Below, piece after piece: positions 1-10,000 of a stretch of DNA of 33,231 nt (position 1 is the stretch's first letter; every line of letters starts with the position of its first letter). This stretch comes from Neisseria lactamica NS19 (GTDB taxonomy: Bacteria > Pseudomonadota > Gammaproteobacteria > Burkholderiales > Neisseriaceae): contig AEPI01000078.1 in the NCBI GenBank assembly GCA_000193795.2, positions 1 through 33,231 on the forward strand, read 5' to 3'. The position numbers and the translations under genes are program-made. The notes beneath the pieces were generated by a model. It ran no database searches, was not told the origin of the DNA, and was given only the letters and a program-made list of their open reading frames with translations.

Positions 1-34
1 ATCTATCGGAAAAAACCGAAACCGGACAGACTAG

Positions 35-481
35 ATTCCCGCCTGCGCGGGAATGACGGGATTTCAAGTTGAGGGAATTTGTCAGAAAAAACACATCCCC
101 ACCCCATAAAACCACCCCTCTCCCCCAAGCCCGTCTAATAACCTCTCCCTCAAACCCGTCCAATAATGTAAAATCCCCCCCCCCCGCAAAAAATGATATA
201 TTCCAAGCGAAGCCCCTTAAGGCCCACGTTATACGCCCCCTAGCGCGTCATTCCCGCGCAGGCGGGAATCCAGAAACGCAACGCAACAGGAGTCTATCGG
301 AAAAACAGAAACCCCCAACCGCGTCATTCCCGCGCAGGCGGGAATCCAGACCTGTCGGCACGGGAACTTATCAGATAAAACGGTTTCTTGAGATTTTACG
401 TTCTAGATTCCCACTTTCGTGGGAATGACGGGATGCAGGTTTCCGTGCGGATGGATTTGTCATTCCTGCAAAAGCGGGAAT
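35..481. repeat. Cluster of five dRS3 repeats (NIME-type region)
   Basis: Five 20-bp elements with the form ATTCCC-N8-GGGAAT lie at 35-54, 250-269, 326-345, 407-426 and 462-481 (the last with one base changed, ATTCCT). Between them are recurring spacer motifs such as 'aatccagaaacgcaacgcaac' pieces and 'atcggaaaaaccgaa', which also recur in the block at the right end of the window. These are the neisserial dRS3 repeats that form intergenic mosaic arrays; dRS3 is also known as a target for filamentous phage integration. They fill the space upstream of the adhesin gene and give homology for recombination. Confidence 0.9.
175..202 (+). promoter_or_regulatory. Poly-C tract (C11) upstream of a TATATT box; possible phase-variable promoter
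   Basis: Eleven consecutive C residues occupy 175-185, followed by an A-rich stretch and a TATATT hexamer at 197-202. A poly-C run lying where the -35 would be resembles the slippage-controlled opc promoter of meningococci. The nearest plus-strand gene start is the adhesin at 605, about 400 bp away with dRS3 repeats between, so the target is uncertain. The tract may belong to a gene that has been lost. The tract is seen; its role is inferred. Confidence 0.4.
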
Positions 482-604
482 CCAGAAACACAACGCAACA
501 GGAATCCATCGGAAAAACCGAACCCCCAAAAAAACCGGTCGGATACCGCACCATCCGCCCAAACCCCGATTTAACCATTCAAACAAACCGAAAGAGAAAA
601 CAAA

Positions 605-1237
605 ATGAACAAAATATACCGCATCATTTGGAATAGCGCCCTCAACGCCTGGGTCGTCGTATCCGAGCTCACACGCAACCACACCAAACGCGCCTCCGCG
701 ACCGTGGCAACCGCCGTATTGGCGACCCTCTTGTCCGCAACGGCTCAGGCGAGTACGGGTGCGTCGGATTATGATACGCCAAGTACAAACTTTGACCCTG
801 AACATCCGACTTTTACAGATGAATTTGGATTACAGGATGAAAGTAGTAACGATACACTCAAATTTGGCTTGCTTGTCGTTGATAAGGATGGGAAGTTAAA
901 AGATGAAGAGTTTGAAAATGCCTCTGACGAAGAACAGGGAAAACGCGCTATCTCAGTAGAGGTGACTGAAAGTTCAACGGCTCGCCCCAAACTGAAAAGC
1001 AGCTACCTCTACCTCCGCGAAAACGGCGGAATTACCATTGATCAAGAGGGACGTTCAGCTAAATTTCGCGTAAACACCGGCGACGGATTAAAAATTGATG
1101 GCGATAAAGTCGCTGCCGACACCGTTAATCTTACCGTTACCAACGGCAAAGTAGGCGATGTTAATGGCAACGGCAAAAAAACTCGTCAACGCAGGCAATT
1201 TGGCAACCCAGTTAAACAAACTAGGCTGGCAGCTTAA
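605..1237 (+). CDS. Adhesin fragment 1: extended signal peptide and N-terminal passenger start (210 aa)
   Basis: This is the portion translatable from the natural start. Residues 1-31 form the extended signal peptide region (MNKIYRIIWNSALNAWVVV, then ELTRNHTKRAS), and residues 32-49 are the hydrophobic core ending in SATAQA. The passenger begins with about 140 residues of acidic, beta-rich sequence, including a GDGLKIDGDKVAADTVNLTV segment. After the A7 run at 1175-1181 the frame is lost and about 20 nonsense residues (TRQRRQFGN...) follow before the stop. The expected product is a secreted N-terminal stub without an anchor. The purine-rich stretch AAAGAGAAAAC just before ATG is the only candidate ribosome binding site. 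Confidence 0.75.
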   Translation: MNKIYRIIWNSALNAWVVVSELTRNHTKRASATVATAVLATLLSATAQASTGASDYDTPSTNFDPEHPTFTDEFGLQDESSNDTLKFGLLVVDKDGKLKDEEFENASDEEQGKRAISVEVTESSTARPKLKSSYLYLRENGGITIDQEGRSAKFRVNTGDGLKIDGDKVAADTVNLTVTNGKVGDVNGNGKKTRQRRQFGNPVKQTRLAA

Positions 1238-4200
1238 AACCACCAACGGTGCTGCCGCAGCCGACACTAACGCGACCTCGACCGTCAAAAGCGGCGACGA
1301 AGTCGAGTTCAAAGGCGAAGACGGCGTTACCGTAACTTCAACAACTGATACATCTACCGGCAAACACACCGTTACCATCAAAGGCGGCGCTTGGAAAATC
1401 ACCGCCGACAAAGAAGGCACGGGCGAAGTCGACCCTGCAAACAACGCAACCGAATCAGAAGTCAATACAGGTGAAAAAGTTACCCTCAAAGCCGGCGACA
1501 ACCTGAAAATCAAACAAAACGGCAAAGACTTCACCTACTCGCTGAAAAAAGAGCTGAAAGACCTGACCAGCGTAGAGTTTAAAGACGCAAACGGCGGCAC
1601 TGGTGCAAGCACCAAAATTGACAAAGACGGCTTAACCATCACGCCAGCGAATGGTGCTGCGGCAGGCGCAGGTACGCCTAACGCAAACACAATCAGTGTA
1701 ACCAAAGACGGCATTAAAGCGGGTAATAAAGAAATTACCAATGTTAAGAGTGCTTTAACAACTTATGGTGCGAATAATGGCGCGCAAGCTCAACCTCAGC
1801 CTCAACCTGCGGCTACTACAGTTGAAGAAGCTAAACAAAACTTAGTTAATTTAAGTAGCGTTACTACACCTACAGCTGGCGGTATTGCTACAGATAACGC
1901 TTTGGCAAACAAAGCCGCAACCGTAGGCGACTTGGCAGGCTTAGGCTGGGTGCTTTCATCTGATAAAACCACAGATGATAATAACAGTGCAGCATTCCAC
2001 GCAGCGGTTAAAAACGCAACGGAAGTTGAGTTTGTCGGCAAAAACGGCGCAACCGTGTCCGCAAAAACCACAAACGGCAAACATACCGTAACGGTAGATG
2101 TGGCAACAGTAGAAGCCGGCAACGGTCTTGAGAAAGATACTACTACCGGTAACAGGATTAAGCTCAAAGTCAAATCCAAAGCAGGAGAAGAAAACTTATT
2201 AACCGTAGGTAATGACGGCGTGTCCGTTACCAAAGGTGAGCTTGAAGTTACAAGTGCTGATGCAACAGCAGGTCAAGGAACGAACTCTGCCAACCGCGGT
2301 AAAGTAACTGTGAAAGATGTAGCAAATCTTGAGAATGCTAGTACGGACGACAAGAAAAAAGTCGCCACAGTGGTTGATGTCGCCAAAGCGATTAATGAAG
2401 CTGCAACCTTTGTGAAAGTGGAAAGTGATGACACTGAAATTGATGATACTGCAAACGGAAACACCGCTGGCGACCAAGCTCTCAAAGCAGGCGACACCTT
2501 AACCTTAAAAGCGGGTAAAAACTTAAAAGCCAAACTTGACGGTAAAAATGTAACCTTTGCTTTGGCGAAAAACATTACTACGGACAGCGCGACTTTAAGT
2601 GAGAAATTATCTATTGGTAAAGACCCGAATAAGGTTGATATTACCAGTGATACAAACGGCTTGAAGTTATCAAAAGGTACTAGCGGAGATACTGCGGTTC
2701 ATTTGAACGGTTTGGCTTCAACCTTGCCTGATGTAACTACAAATACAGGTTCATCAACTTCAGTAACCTTCTCGCCTAGTGAGATTGAAAAAACGAGAGC
2801 GGCTACCTTGAAAGATGTTTTAAATGCAGGTTGGAACATTAAAGGGGCTAAAGTTGCAGGTGGTAATACCGAGAATGTTGATTTAGTGGCAGGTTATGAC
2901 AATGTTGAGTTTATTACAGGCGATAAAAACACGCTTGATGTTGTATTGAAGGCTAAAGATAACGGCAAAACAACCGAAGTAAAATTCACACCGAAAACTT
3001 CTGTTATCAAAGAAAAAAACGGTAAGTTGGTTACAGGTCAAGATGGTAAAGATAATGCCAAACCTGATGCAACTAACGACAATGACACCGGCACCGGCTT
3101 GGTTACTGCAAAAGCCGTGATTGATGCCGTGAACAAGAGCGGTTGGAGGGTAAGCGGCGAGGGTACGACTGCCGAAAACGGTGCAACCGCCGTGAATGCG
3201 GGCACTGCTGAAACCGTTACATCCGGCACGAGCGTGAACTTCAAAAACGGCAATGCGACCACAGCAACCGTAAGCAAAGTAACCGAAAATGGCAAGACTA
3301 AAATCAACGTCAAATACGATGTAACCACCGGCGACGGCTTGAAAGTTGAGGACGAAAAAGTTGTTGCAAGTGTTGGCGACGGTTTGAAGCTGGATAACCA
3401 AAAAATCGTTGCAGACACGACCACGCTTACCGTAACAGGCGGTAAAGTTACTGCCCCTAATAGCACTAACGGCGATACGAAGAAACTTGTTGATGCAGGC
3501 AGTTTGGCTGATGCGTTAAACAAATTAAGCTGGAAAGCAAAAGCTGACAAGGATACCGATGGCGAAGTTGACCCAACAACAGCAACCGAACAAGAAGTCA
3601 AAGCAGGCGAAACTGTAACCTTCAAAGCAGGCAAAAACTTGAAAGTGAAACAGTCTGAAAAAGACTTTACTTATTCGCTGAAAGACGAACTTACGGGTTT
3701 GACAAGTATTGCTTTGGGTACGGCTGAAAACGGCAAAACCACGACCAAAATTACTGAAAATGGTTTAACTGTTTCTACCACCCCGGCAAATGGCGGTACG
3801 GCTACCGAAGTCAAAATCGGTTCAGACGGCATTAGCGCAGGTAATAAAGCCATTACCAACGTTGCAAGCGGTTTGAAAACCTACGGGGACAATCAAGCCA
3901 ATGTGGCAGGACAAGCGGGCAATACCGACACCGTTGCCGCCGCCAAAAACGGACTGATTGACTTGAGCCAACCGAATACCGGAGCGGCAGGCACAGGCAC
4001 GTCCGTAGCCGACACCACAGCCGCAACCGTAGGCGATTTGCGTAAACTCGGCTGGGTGCTTTCGTCTGATAAAACCACAAACGACACAGGCACACCCGAT
4101 ACGGCATTCCACGCTGCCGTTAAAAACGCCGAAGAAGTCGAGTTCAAAGGCACAGGCAAAGCCACCGTTTCCGCAAAAACCGAAAACGGCAAACATACCG

Positions 4201-4991
4201 TAACGATTGATGTTGCAGAAACCAAAATCGAGGCTTCAGACGGCATCGAGAAAACCAATGACGGCAAGCTCAAGCTGAAAGTAAAAACAGGCAATGATAA
4301 TTTGTTGACTGTTGACACTGACGGCGTATCCGTTACTAAAGGCGAGCTTGAAGTTGCAAGCACTGATACAACAGCAGGTCAAGGTACGAACACTGCCGAT
4401 CGCGGTAAAGTGAAAGTAAAAGGCGTAAACGGCACAGAGATCGATGACGACAAGAAAAAAGTCGCCACAGCGGTTGATGTCGCCAAAGCGATTAATGAAG
4501 CTGCAACTTTCGTGAAAGTTCAAAGTTCAGATGAGGATATTGAAAATGATGCGGCAACCAAGGACGCTGCCGACGACCAAGCCCTCAAAGCAGGCGATAC
4601 TTTGACTTTTAAAGCAGGCAAAAACTTAAAAGCCAAGTTGGATAAGAATGGCAAATCCGTTACCTTTGCTTTGGCGAAAAGCATTGAGACAGATAGCGCG
4701 ACTTTGAGCAAAACATTATCGATTGGCGAGAACGACAATAAAGTCAATATCACAAGCGATGCCAAAGGCTTGAATTTCGCGAAAGAAACGGCGGGGACAA
4801 ACGGCGACACTACGGTTCATCTGAACGGTATCGGTTCTACTTTGCACGATACGTTGTCTAATACTGGAGTGACAACTAATTTAAACGGTAATGTTACTGA
4901 CGACGAGAAAAAACGTGCGGCAAGTGTTAGAGATGTCTTAAATGTAGGTTGGAATATCAAGGGCGTTAAATCTAACTCGGCAACTAAATAG
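1158..4991 (+). CDS. Adhesin fragment 2: modules 1 and most of 2, ends at in-frame amber codon
   Basis: The open frame resumes the adhesin after the first slip; genuine protein starts near 1182 (KLVNAGNLATQLNKLGW), and the ATG at 1158 is only the first in this frame. It holds module 1 (about 1176-3482) and most of module 2. Each module runs: LVNAGNLATQLNKLGW-type neck, KAGDNLKIKQNGKDFTYSLK, SVEFKDANGG/GLTI, TAATVGDL..GWVLSSDKTT, FHAAVKNA..EVEF, GELEV..TAGQGTN, VDVAKAINEAATFVKV, LSIGKD..DITSD, DVLNAGWNIKGAK, AVIDAVNKSGWRV. It ends at TAG (4989-4991), with the same frame open immediately after, so the stop is a point mutation rather than a natural end. It has no signal peptide or start of its own and is unlikely to be made separately. 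Confidence 0.7.
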   Translation: MLMATAKKLVNAGNLATQLNKLGWQLKTTNGAAAADTNATSTVKSGDEVEFKGEDGVTVTSTTDTSTGKHTVTIKGGAWKITADKEGTGEVDPANNATESEVNTGEKVTLKAGDNLKIKQNGKDFTYSLKKELKDLTSVEFKDANGGTGASTKIDKDGLTITPANGAAAGAGTPNANTISVTKDGIKAGNKEITNVKSALTTYGANNGAQAQPQPQPAATTVEEAKQNLVNLSSVTTPTAGGIATDNALANKAATVGDLAGLGWVLSSDKTTDDNNSAAFHAAVKNATEVEFVGKNGATVSAKTTNGKHTVTVDVATVEAGNGLEKDTTTGNRIKLKVKSKAGEENLLTVGNDGVSVTKGELEVTSADATAGQGTNSANRGKVTVKDVANLENASTDDKKKVATVVDVAKAINEAATFVKVESDDTEIDDTANGNTAGDQALKAGDTLTLKAGKNLKAKLDGKNVTFALAKNITTDSATLSEKLSIGKDPNKVDITSDTNGLKLSKGTSGDTAVHLNGLASTLPDVTTNTGSSTSVTFSPSEIEKTRAATLKDVLNAGWNIKGAKVAGGNTENVDLVAGYDNVEFITGDKNTLDVVLKAKDNGKTTEVKFTPKTSVIKEKNGKLVTGQDGKDNAKPDATNDNDTGTGLVTAKAVIDAVNKSGWRVSGEGTTAENGATAVNAGTAETVTSGTSVNFKNGNATTATVSKVTENGKTKINVKYDVTTGDGLKVEDEKVVASVGDGLKLDNQKIVADTTTLTVTGGKVTAPNSTNGDTKKLVDAGSLADALNKLSWKAKADKDTDGEVDPTTATEQEVKAGETVTFKAGKNLKVKQSEKDFTYSLKDELTGLTSIALGTAENGKTTTKITENGLTVSTTPANGGTATEVKIGSDGISAGNKAITNVASGLKTYGDNQANVAGQAGNTDTVAAAKNGLIDLSQPNTGAAGTGTSVADTTAATVGDLRKLGWVLSSDKTTNDTGTPDTAFHAAVKNAEEVEFKGTGKATVSAKTENGKHTVTIDVAETKIEASDGIEKTNDGKLKLKVKTGNDNLLTVDTDGVSVTKGELEVASTDTTAGQGTNTADRGKVKVKGVNGTEIDDDKKKVATAVDVAKAINEAATFVKVQSSDEDIENDAATKDAADDQALKAGDTLTFKAGKNLKAKLDKNGKSVTFALAKSIETDSATLSKTLSIGENDNKVNITSDAKGLNFAKETAGTNGDTTVHLNGIGSTLHDTLSNTGVTTNLNGNVTDDEKKRAASVRDVLNVGWNIKGVKSNSATK
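1175..1181 (+). other. A7 run causing +1 frameshift in the adhesin gene
   Basis: Seven A residues follow GGC. Reading with six would give G-K-K-L-V-N-A-G, matching the later module starts (KKLVDAGSLADALNKL at about 3480). With seven, the frame runs out at 1237. Slippage of the run or a sequencing error are both possible. Confidence 0.85.
4989..4991 (+). other. In-frame amber codon interrupting the adhesin
   Basis: The reading is T-K-TAG-S-E-N-V-D-F with both flanks in one frame and homologous to the other modules. The commonest neisserial sequence as I remember it has Gln just before SENVDF, so a CAG to TAG transition is the simplest origin. Confidence 0.85.
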
Positions 4992-7088
4992 TCAGAAAAT
5001 GTTGATTTCGTCCGCACTTACGACACTGTTGAGTTTTTAAGCGGAAGTGAGAAAACCACAACGGTTACAGTAGATAGTGAAGATAATGGAAAAACCACTA
5101 AAGTTAAAATCGGTGCGAAAACCTCTGTTATCAAAGACCATAATGGTAAGTTGCTCACAGGTAAGCAGTTAAAAGAAGCAAATACTGGTACAGCAACTAA
5201 CACAGCAGAAGATGCAGACGAAGGCAAAGGCTTAGTAACTGCGGAAACTGTGATTGACGCAGTAAACAAGGCTGGTTGGAGAATTAAAACAACCGCTACC
5301 AATGGTCAGGCTGGTCAAGCCGGAGATAATTTTGAAACCGTTGCATCAGGCACAAATGTAACCTTTGATAATGGCAATGGTACAACTGCATCAGTAACTA
5401 AAGATACAGCAAGCGGTGCAATTACTGTTAAGTATGATGTAAAAGCTGCTGATGGCTTAAAAGTGGATGCAACTAAAGGAATCGTTGCAGATACGACCAC
5501 ACTTACTGTGAATGGTGCTACTGGCGATGCGACTAAACCGAAAGGTAAAGTGGCTGATGTTACAGAAGATAACAAGAATAAACTTGTTAAAGCAGGCGAT
5601 TTGGTCACTGCATTAAACAGCTTAAGCTGGACGGCAAAAGCCGGTAAAGATGACAATGGCGAATCAGAGAGTGAGACCGAACAAGAAGTCAAAGCAGGCG
5701 ACAAAGTAACCTTTAAAGCGGGCGATAACTTGAAAGTGAAACAGTCTGGAAAAGACTTTACTTACTCACTGAAAAAAGACCTGAAAAACCTGACCAGCGT
5801 AGAGTTTAAAGACGCAAACGGCGGCACTGGCGCAAGTACCAAAATTACCAACGAAGGCTTAACCATCACTCCGGCAGCTAATGGTGCGGGCGGCACAGGT
5901 GCGCCTAACGCAAACACCATCAGCGTAACCAAAGACGGCATTAGCGTCGGCGGTAAAACCGTTAAGAATATTACAAGCGGTTTGAATGCTTATGGTGCTG
6001 ACAATTTTAATTTAAACCATAATTCAGTAGAGGATTCAGAAAAACACGTTGAAAAAGCTTATAAAGGTTTATTAAATCTGAATGAAAAAGGTGCGGATAA
6101 GTCAAATTTCCTGATTGCCGATAATACGGCGGCAACCGTAGGCGATTTGCGTAAATTGGGTTGGGTATTGTCTAGCAAAAACGGTACGATGAATGAGACA
6201 AGCCAACAAGTCAAACAGGCGGATGAAGTGTTGTTTGAAGGCAAAGGCGGGGCGAAGGTTACTTCTACTTCTGCAAACGGCAAACACACCATTACCATTG
6301 ATGTGGCAGAAACCAAAGTTGGCGATGGTCTTGAGAAAGATACTGCTGATGGCAAAATCAAACTCAAGGTTAAAACTAAAACTGGCGAGGATAATTTATT
6401 AACTGTAGATGCTGACGGTGCGTCTGTTGCCAAAGGTAGCTTTGCTAACGTAAACACTAATGCGCCTACGCAAGGTCAAACTGCGGATGCTAATCGCGGT
6501 AAAGTGGTTGTTAAGGCTTCAGATGCTGCTGCAAATGGCGGGCAACCAAGCGACGCTGACAAGAATAAAGTGGCGACTGTCGGCGATGTTGCTAAAGCAA
6601 TCAACGATGCCGCAACTTTCGTGAAAGTGGAAAACTCTAATGAAGAATTAGATGACAACCAAACGAATGATACTAACGACCAAGCTCTCACAGCAGGCGA
6701 CACCTTAACCTTTAAAGCAGGCAAAAACTTAAAAGCCAAGCTGGATAAGGATGGCAAATCCGTTACCTTTGCTTTGGCAAAAAGCATTGAGACAGAAAGC
6801 GCAACTTTAAGTGAGAAGTTATCGATTGGTAAAGGCACGAATAAAGTTGATATTACCAGTGATGCAAACGGTTTGAACTTGGTGAAACCGGGTACGAATG
6901 GTCAAAACGGCAATGTCCACTTAAACGGTATTGCTTCGACTTTGGATGACCCTCGTGTAGGTGGAAAAACTGCACACTTGGACAAAACAATCAATGATGC
7001 AGAACGCAATCGTGCCGCAAGCGTGGGCGATGTATTAAATGCAGGTTGGAATATTCGCGGCGCAAAAAACGATTGGCGGTGCAGTTGA
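4992..7088 (+). CDS. Adhesin fragment 3: end of module 2 and module 3
   Basis: The frame is the same as in the preceding fragment and is open directly after the amber codon (SENVDFVRTYDTVEFL), matching the equivalent place in module 1 (TENVDLVAGYDNVEFI). The first ATG in this stretch is at 5151, but nothing suggests it is a real start. It contains module 3 from about 5580 (KLVKAGDLVTALNSLSW), the LGWVLSSKNGT Trp-ring and the AINDAATFVKVENSNEE segment. Correct sequence ends at GWNIRGAK, where an A6 run shifts the frame and NDWRCS precedes a stop. Confidence 0.7.
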   Translation, partial: SENVDFVRTYDTVEFLSGSEKTTTVTVDSEDNGKTTKVKIGAKTSVIKDHNGKLLTGKQLKEANTGTATNTAEDADEGKGLVTAETVIDAVNKAGWRIKTTATNGQAGQAGDNFETVASGTNVTFDNGNGTTASVTKDTASGAITVKYDVKAADGLKVDATKGIVADTTTLTVNGATGDATKPKGKVADVTEDNKNKLVKAGDLVTALNSLSWTAKAGKDDNGESESETEQEVKAGDKVTFKAGDNLKVKQSGKDFTYSLKKDLKNLTSVEFKDANGGTGASTKITNEGLTITPAANGAGGTGAPNANTISVTKDGISVGGKTVKNITSGLNAYGADNFNLNHNSVEDSEKHVEKAYKGLLNLNEKGADKSNFLIADNTAATVGDLRKLGWVLSSKNGTMNETSQQVKQADEVLFEGKGGAKVTSTSANGKHTITIDVAETKVGDGLEKDTADGKIKLKVKTKTGEDNLLTVDADGASVAKGSFANVNTNAPTQGQTADANRGKVVVKASDAAANGGQPSDADKNKVATVGDVAKAINDAATFVKVENSNEELDDNQTNDTNDQALTAGDTLTFKAGKNLKAKLDKDGKSVTFALAKSIETESATLSEKLSIGKGTNKVDITSDANGLNLVKPGTNGQNGNVHLNGIASTLDDPRVGGKTAHLDKTINDAERNRAASVGDVLNAGWNIRGAKNDWRCS

Positions 7089-10000
7089 TAATGTTGATTT
7101 TGTTTCACCTTATGACACCGTTGAATTTGTCGGGGGTGCGAATGCCAATGTGATCCTTGCAACCGATACGGCTCACAAAAAAACAACCGTCCGTGTGGAT
7201 GTAACGGGCTTGCCGGTCCAATATGTTACGGAAGACGACAAAACCGTTGTGAAAGTGGGCAACAAGTATTACGAAGCCAATCAAGACGGTTCGGCGGATA
7301 TGAATAAACAAGTCGAAAATGGCAAGCTGGCGAAAACCAAAGTGAAATTGGTATCGGCAAGCGGTGCAGGTCTGGTGAAAATCACCAATGTTGCGGAAGG
7401 TAAGGATGACAACGATGCGGTCAGCTTTAAGCAGTTGAAAGCCTTGCAAGACCAAAAGGTTACTTTAACTGCGAGCAATGCTTATGCCAATGGCGGTGCA
7501 GATACCAACGACGGCAAAGCAACTCAAACTTTAAGCAATGGTTTGAATTTTAAATTTAAATCCGCAGACCGCGAGTTGTTGAAAATTAGTGCGGCCGGCG
7601 ACACGGTTACCTTTACGCCGAAAGAGGGTTCTGTTCAGGTTGGCGCAGACGGTAAGGCTACTATCCAAAAGGGTACAGAAACGACCACTGGTTTGGTTGA
7701 GGCTGGAAAACTGGTTGAGAGCCTGAACAAACTGGGTTGGAAAGTCGGCACCGGCACTGACGGCACGGGAGCAACTGAAAGCACATCCAACGAGACTTTA
7801 GTGAAGTCGGGCGATAAAGTAACTTTGAAAGCCGGCGACAATCTGAAAGTCAAACAAGACGGTACAAACTTCACTTACGCGCTCAAAGATGAATTGACGG
7901 GCGTGAAGAGCGTGGAGTTTAAAGACACGGCGAATGGTGCAAACGGTGCAAGTACGAAGATTACCAAAGACGGCTTGACCATTACGCCGGCAACCGGTGC
8001 GAATGGTGCGGCGGCGACTGATGCCGACAAGATTAAAGTGGCTTCAGACGGCATCAGCGCGGGTAATAAAGCGGTTAAAAACGTTGTGAGCGGACTGAAG
8101 AAATTTGGTGATACGAATACGATTGTCGGTAAAGATTTAGATAACATCACTAAAAATGCCGACGATGCCTATAAAGGCTTGACCAATTTGGATGAAAAAG
8201 ACGCGGATAATAATCCGACCGTTGCCGACAATACCGCCGCAACCGTGGGCGATTTGCGCGGCTTGGGCTGGGTCATTTCTGCGGATAAAACCACAGGCGG
8301 CTCAAAGGAATATCACGCTCAGGTGCGGAATGCGAACGAAGTGAAATTCAAAAGCGGCAACGGCATCAGTGTTTCCGGTAAAACATTGGATAACGGTACG
8401 CGCGAAATTACCTTTGAATTGGCTAAAGGCGAAGTAACCAATAAAGTCAGTGTAACCAAGAACGATAATTCTACTGTTGAAGCGGTTGTTATCGATGGGA
8501 AATACTATGAACGTGATGAAAACGGTAAGCCTAAATTAGATAAGGAAATTTCATCTACAGATATTAAGTCAACAGACAACAAAGGTTCCGGTTATGTAAC
8601 AGGTAACCAAGTGGCAGAGGCGATTGCGAAATCAGGCTTTGAGCTTGGTTTGGCAAATGAAGCTGATGCGAAAGCAGCGTTTGATGATAAGACAAAAGCC
8701 TTGTCTGATACTAAAGCGGAAACTGTAAATGCCAACGATAAAGTCCGTTTTGCCGATGGCAAACATACCAAAGTGAGCGCGGCAACGGTGGAAAGCATCG
8801 ATGCAAACGGCGAAAAAGTAACCACAACCTTTGTGAAAACCGATGTGGAATTGCCTTTAACGCAAATCTACAATACTGATGCAAACGGTAAGAAAATCGT
8901 TAAAAATGGCGATAAATGGTATGAACTGAATGCTGACGGCTCAACTGATATGACCAAAGAAGTTACCCTCGGTAACGTGGATTCAGACGGCAAGAAAGTT
9001 GTGAAAGACAACGATAAATGGTATCACGCCAAAGCTGACGGTACTGCGGATAAAGATAAAGGGGAAGTGGAGAGTAATAAAGTTTCTACCGATGAAAAAC
9101 ACGTTGTCAGCCTTGATCCAAATGATCAATCGAAAGGCAAAGGTGTCGTGATTGACAATGTGGCTAATGGCGATATTTCACCAACCAGCAAACAGGCGGT
9201 AAACGGCAGCCAGATTTTCGCATTGACCGGCAACAAAACACCGAATATCACGAGTATCACGGTAGATAAGGATGGTAAAACGGTAAACGTCGGCACAGCC
9301 GGAAACGCGAACGATACCAACAAAACGTATCACAACGTCGTGGTGGGCGAAGACGGTAAAACCCCGTTATTGACCACTTATAATGTGGAAGGCAGAAAAG
9401 AAGTTATCACCAATTCGGTGGTTGAAGCCATCTACAATATGAATGAGCAAGGGATTAAGTTCTTCCACTCCAACGACGGCAAAGCGACTAGCAGAATCGA
9501 ACGAAGCAATGAAATCGATTCCAGCGCAAGCGGCAAATTTGCAACGGCAATCGGCGCGAAAGCCGATGCGGCAGGCGAAAATGCCATTGCCTTCGGCTAC
9601 GGCTCAAAAGCCTTGCGCGATAACACGGTGGCGATTGGTACGGGCAACGTTGTGAATGCGGAAAAATCCGGCGCATTCGGCGATCCGAACTACATCGAAG
9701 ATAAAGCCGGCGGCAGCTACGCTTTCGGTAACGATAACCGTATTACTTCTAAAAACACTTTTGTGTTGGGTAATAGTGTTAATGCAAAACGCGATGCAAA
9801 TGGCAATGTGCTGACTGAAGAAAAAGAAATTATTGGAAAGGACGGCAATAAGACAACGGAAAAAGTACCGCAAGCCTTAGGTAAAACCGTAGAAAATTCC
9901 GTTTATCTCGGTAATGCTTCAACCGCGACAGAAAATCCGGGTAACAACCTGAAATCCGACGGCACGGCAGGTAACACCACAACCGCCGGCGCGACGGGTA

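Larger units (their letters stand above)
1176..8450 (+). repeat. About 3.5 tandem copies of a 2.1-2.3 kb adhesin module
   Basis: Recurring anchors mark the units: LV(N/D/K/E)AG.L...LN.L.W starts near 1180, 3483, 5580 and 7690, and GWVLSSDKTT-type motifs lie near 1945, 4050, 6160 and 8270. Unit lengths are therefore about 2.3, 2.1 and 2.1 kb, plus a partial fourth. Some stretches are nearly identical at DNA level, for example 2348-2404 against 4448-4504. Such repeats can shrink or expand by recombination. Confidence 0.85.

Noticed and set aside
35..481. Regularly repeated palindromes that might suggest a CRISPR array
   Set aside because: The units are dRS3 elements with irregular spacing and repeated, not unique, spacers; no cas1/cas2 is present.
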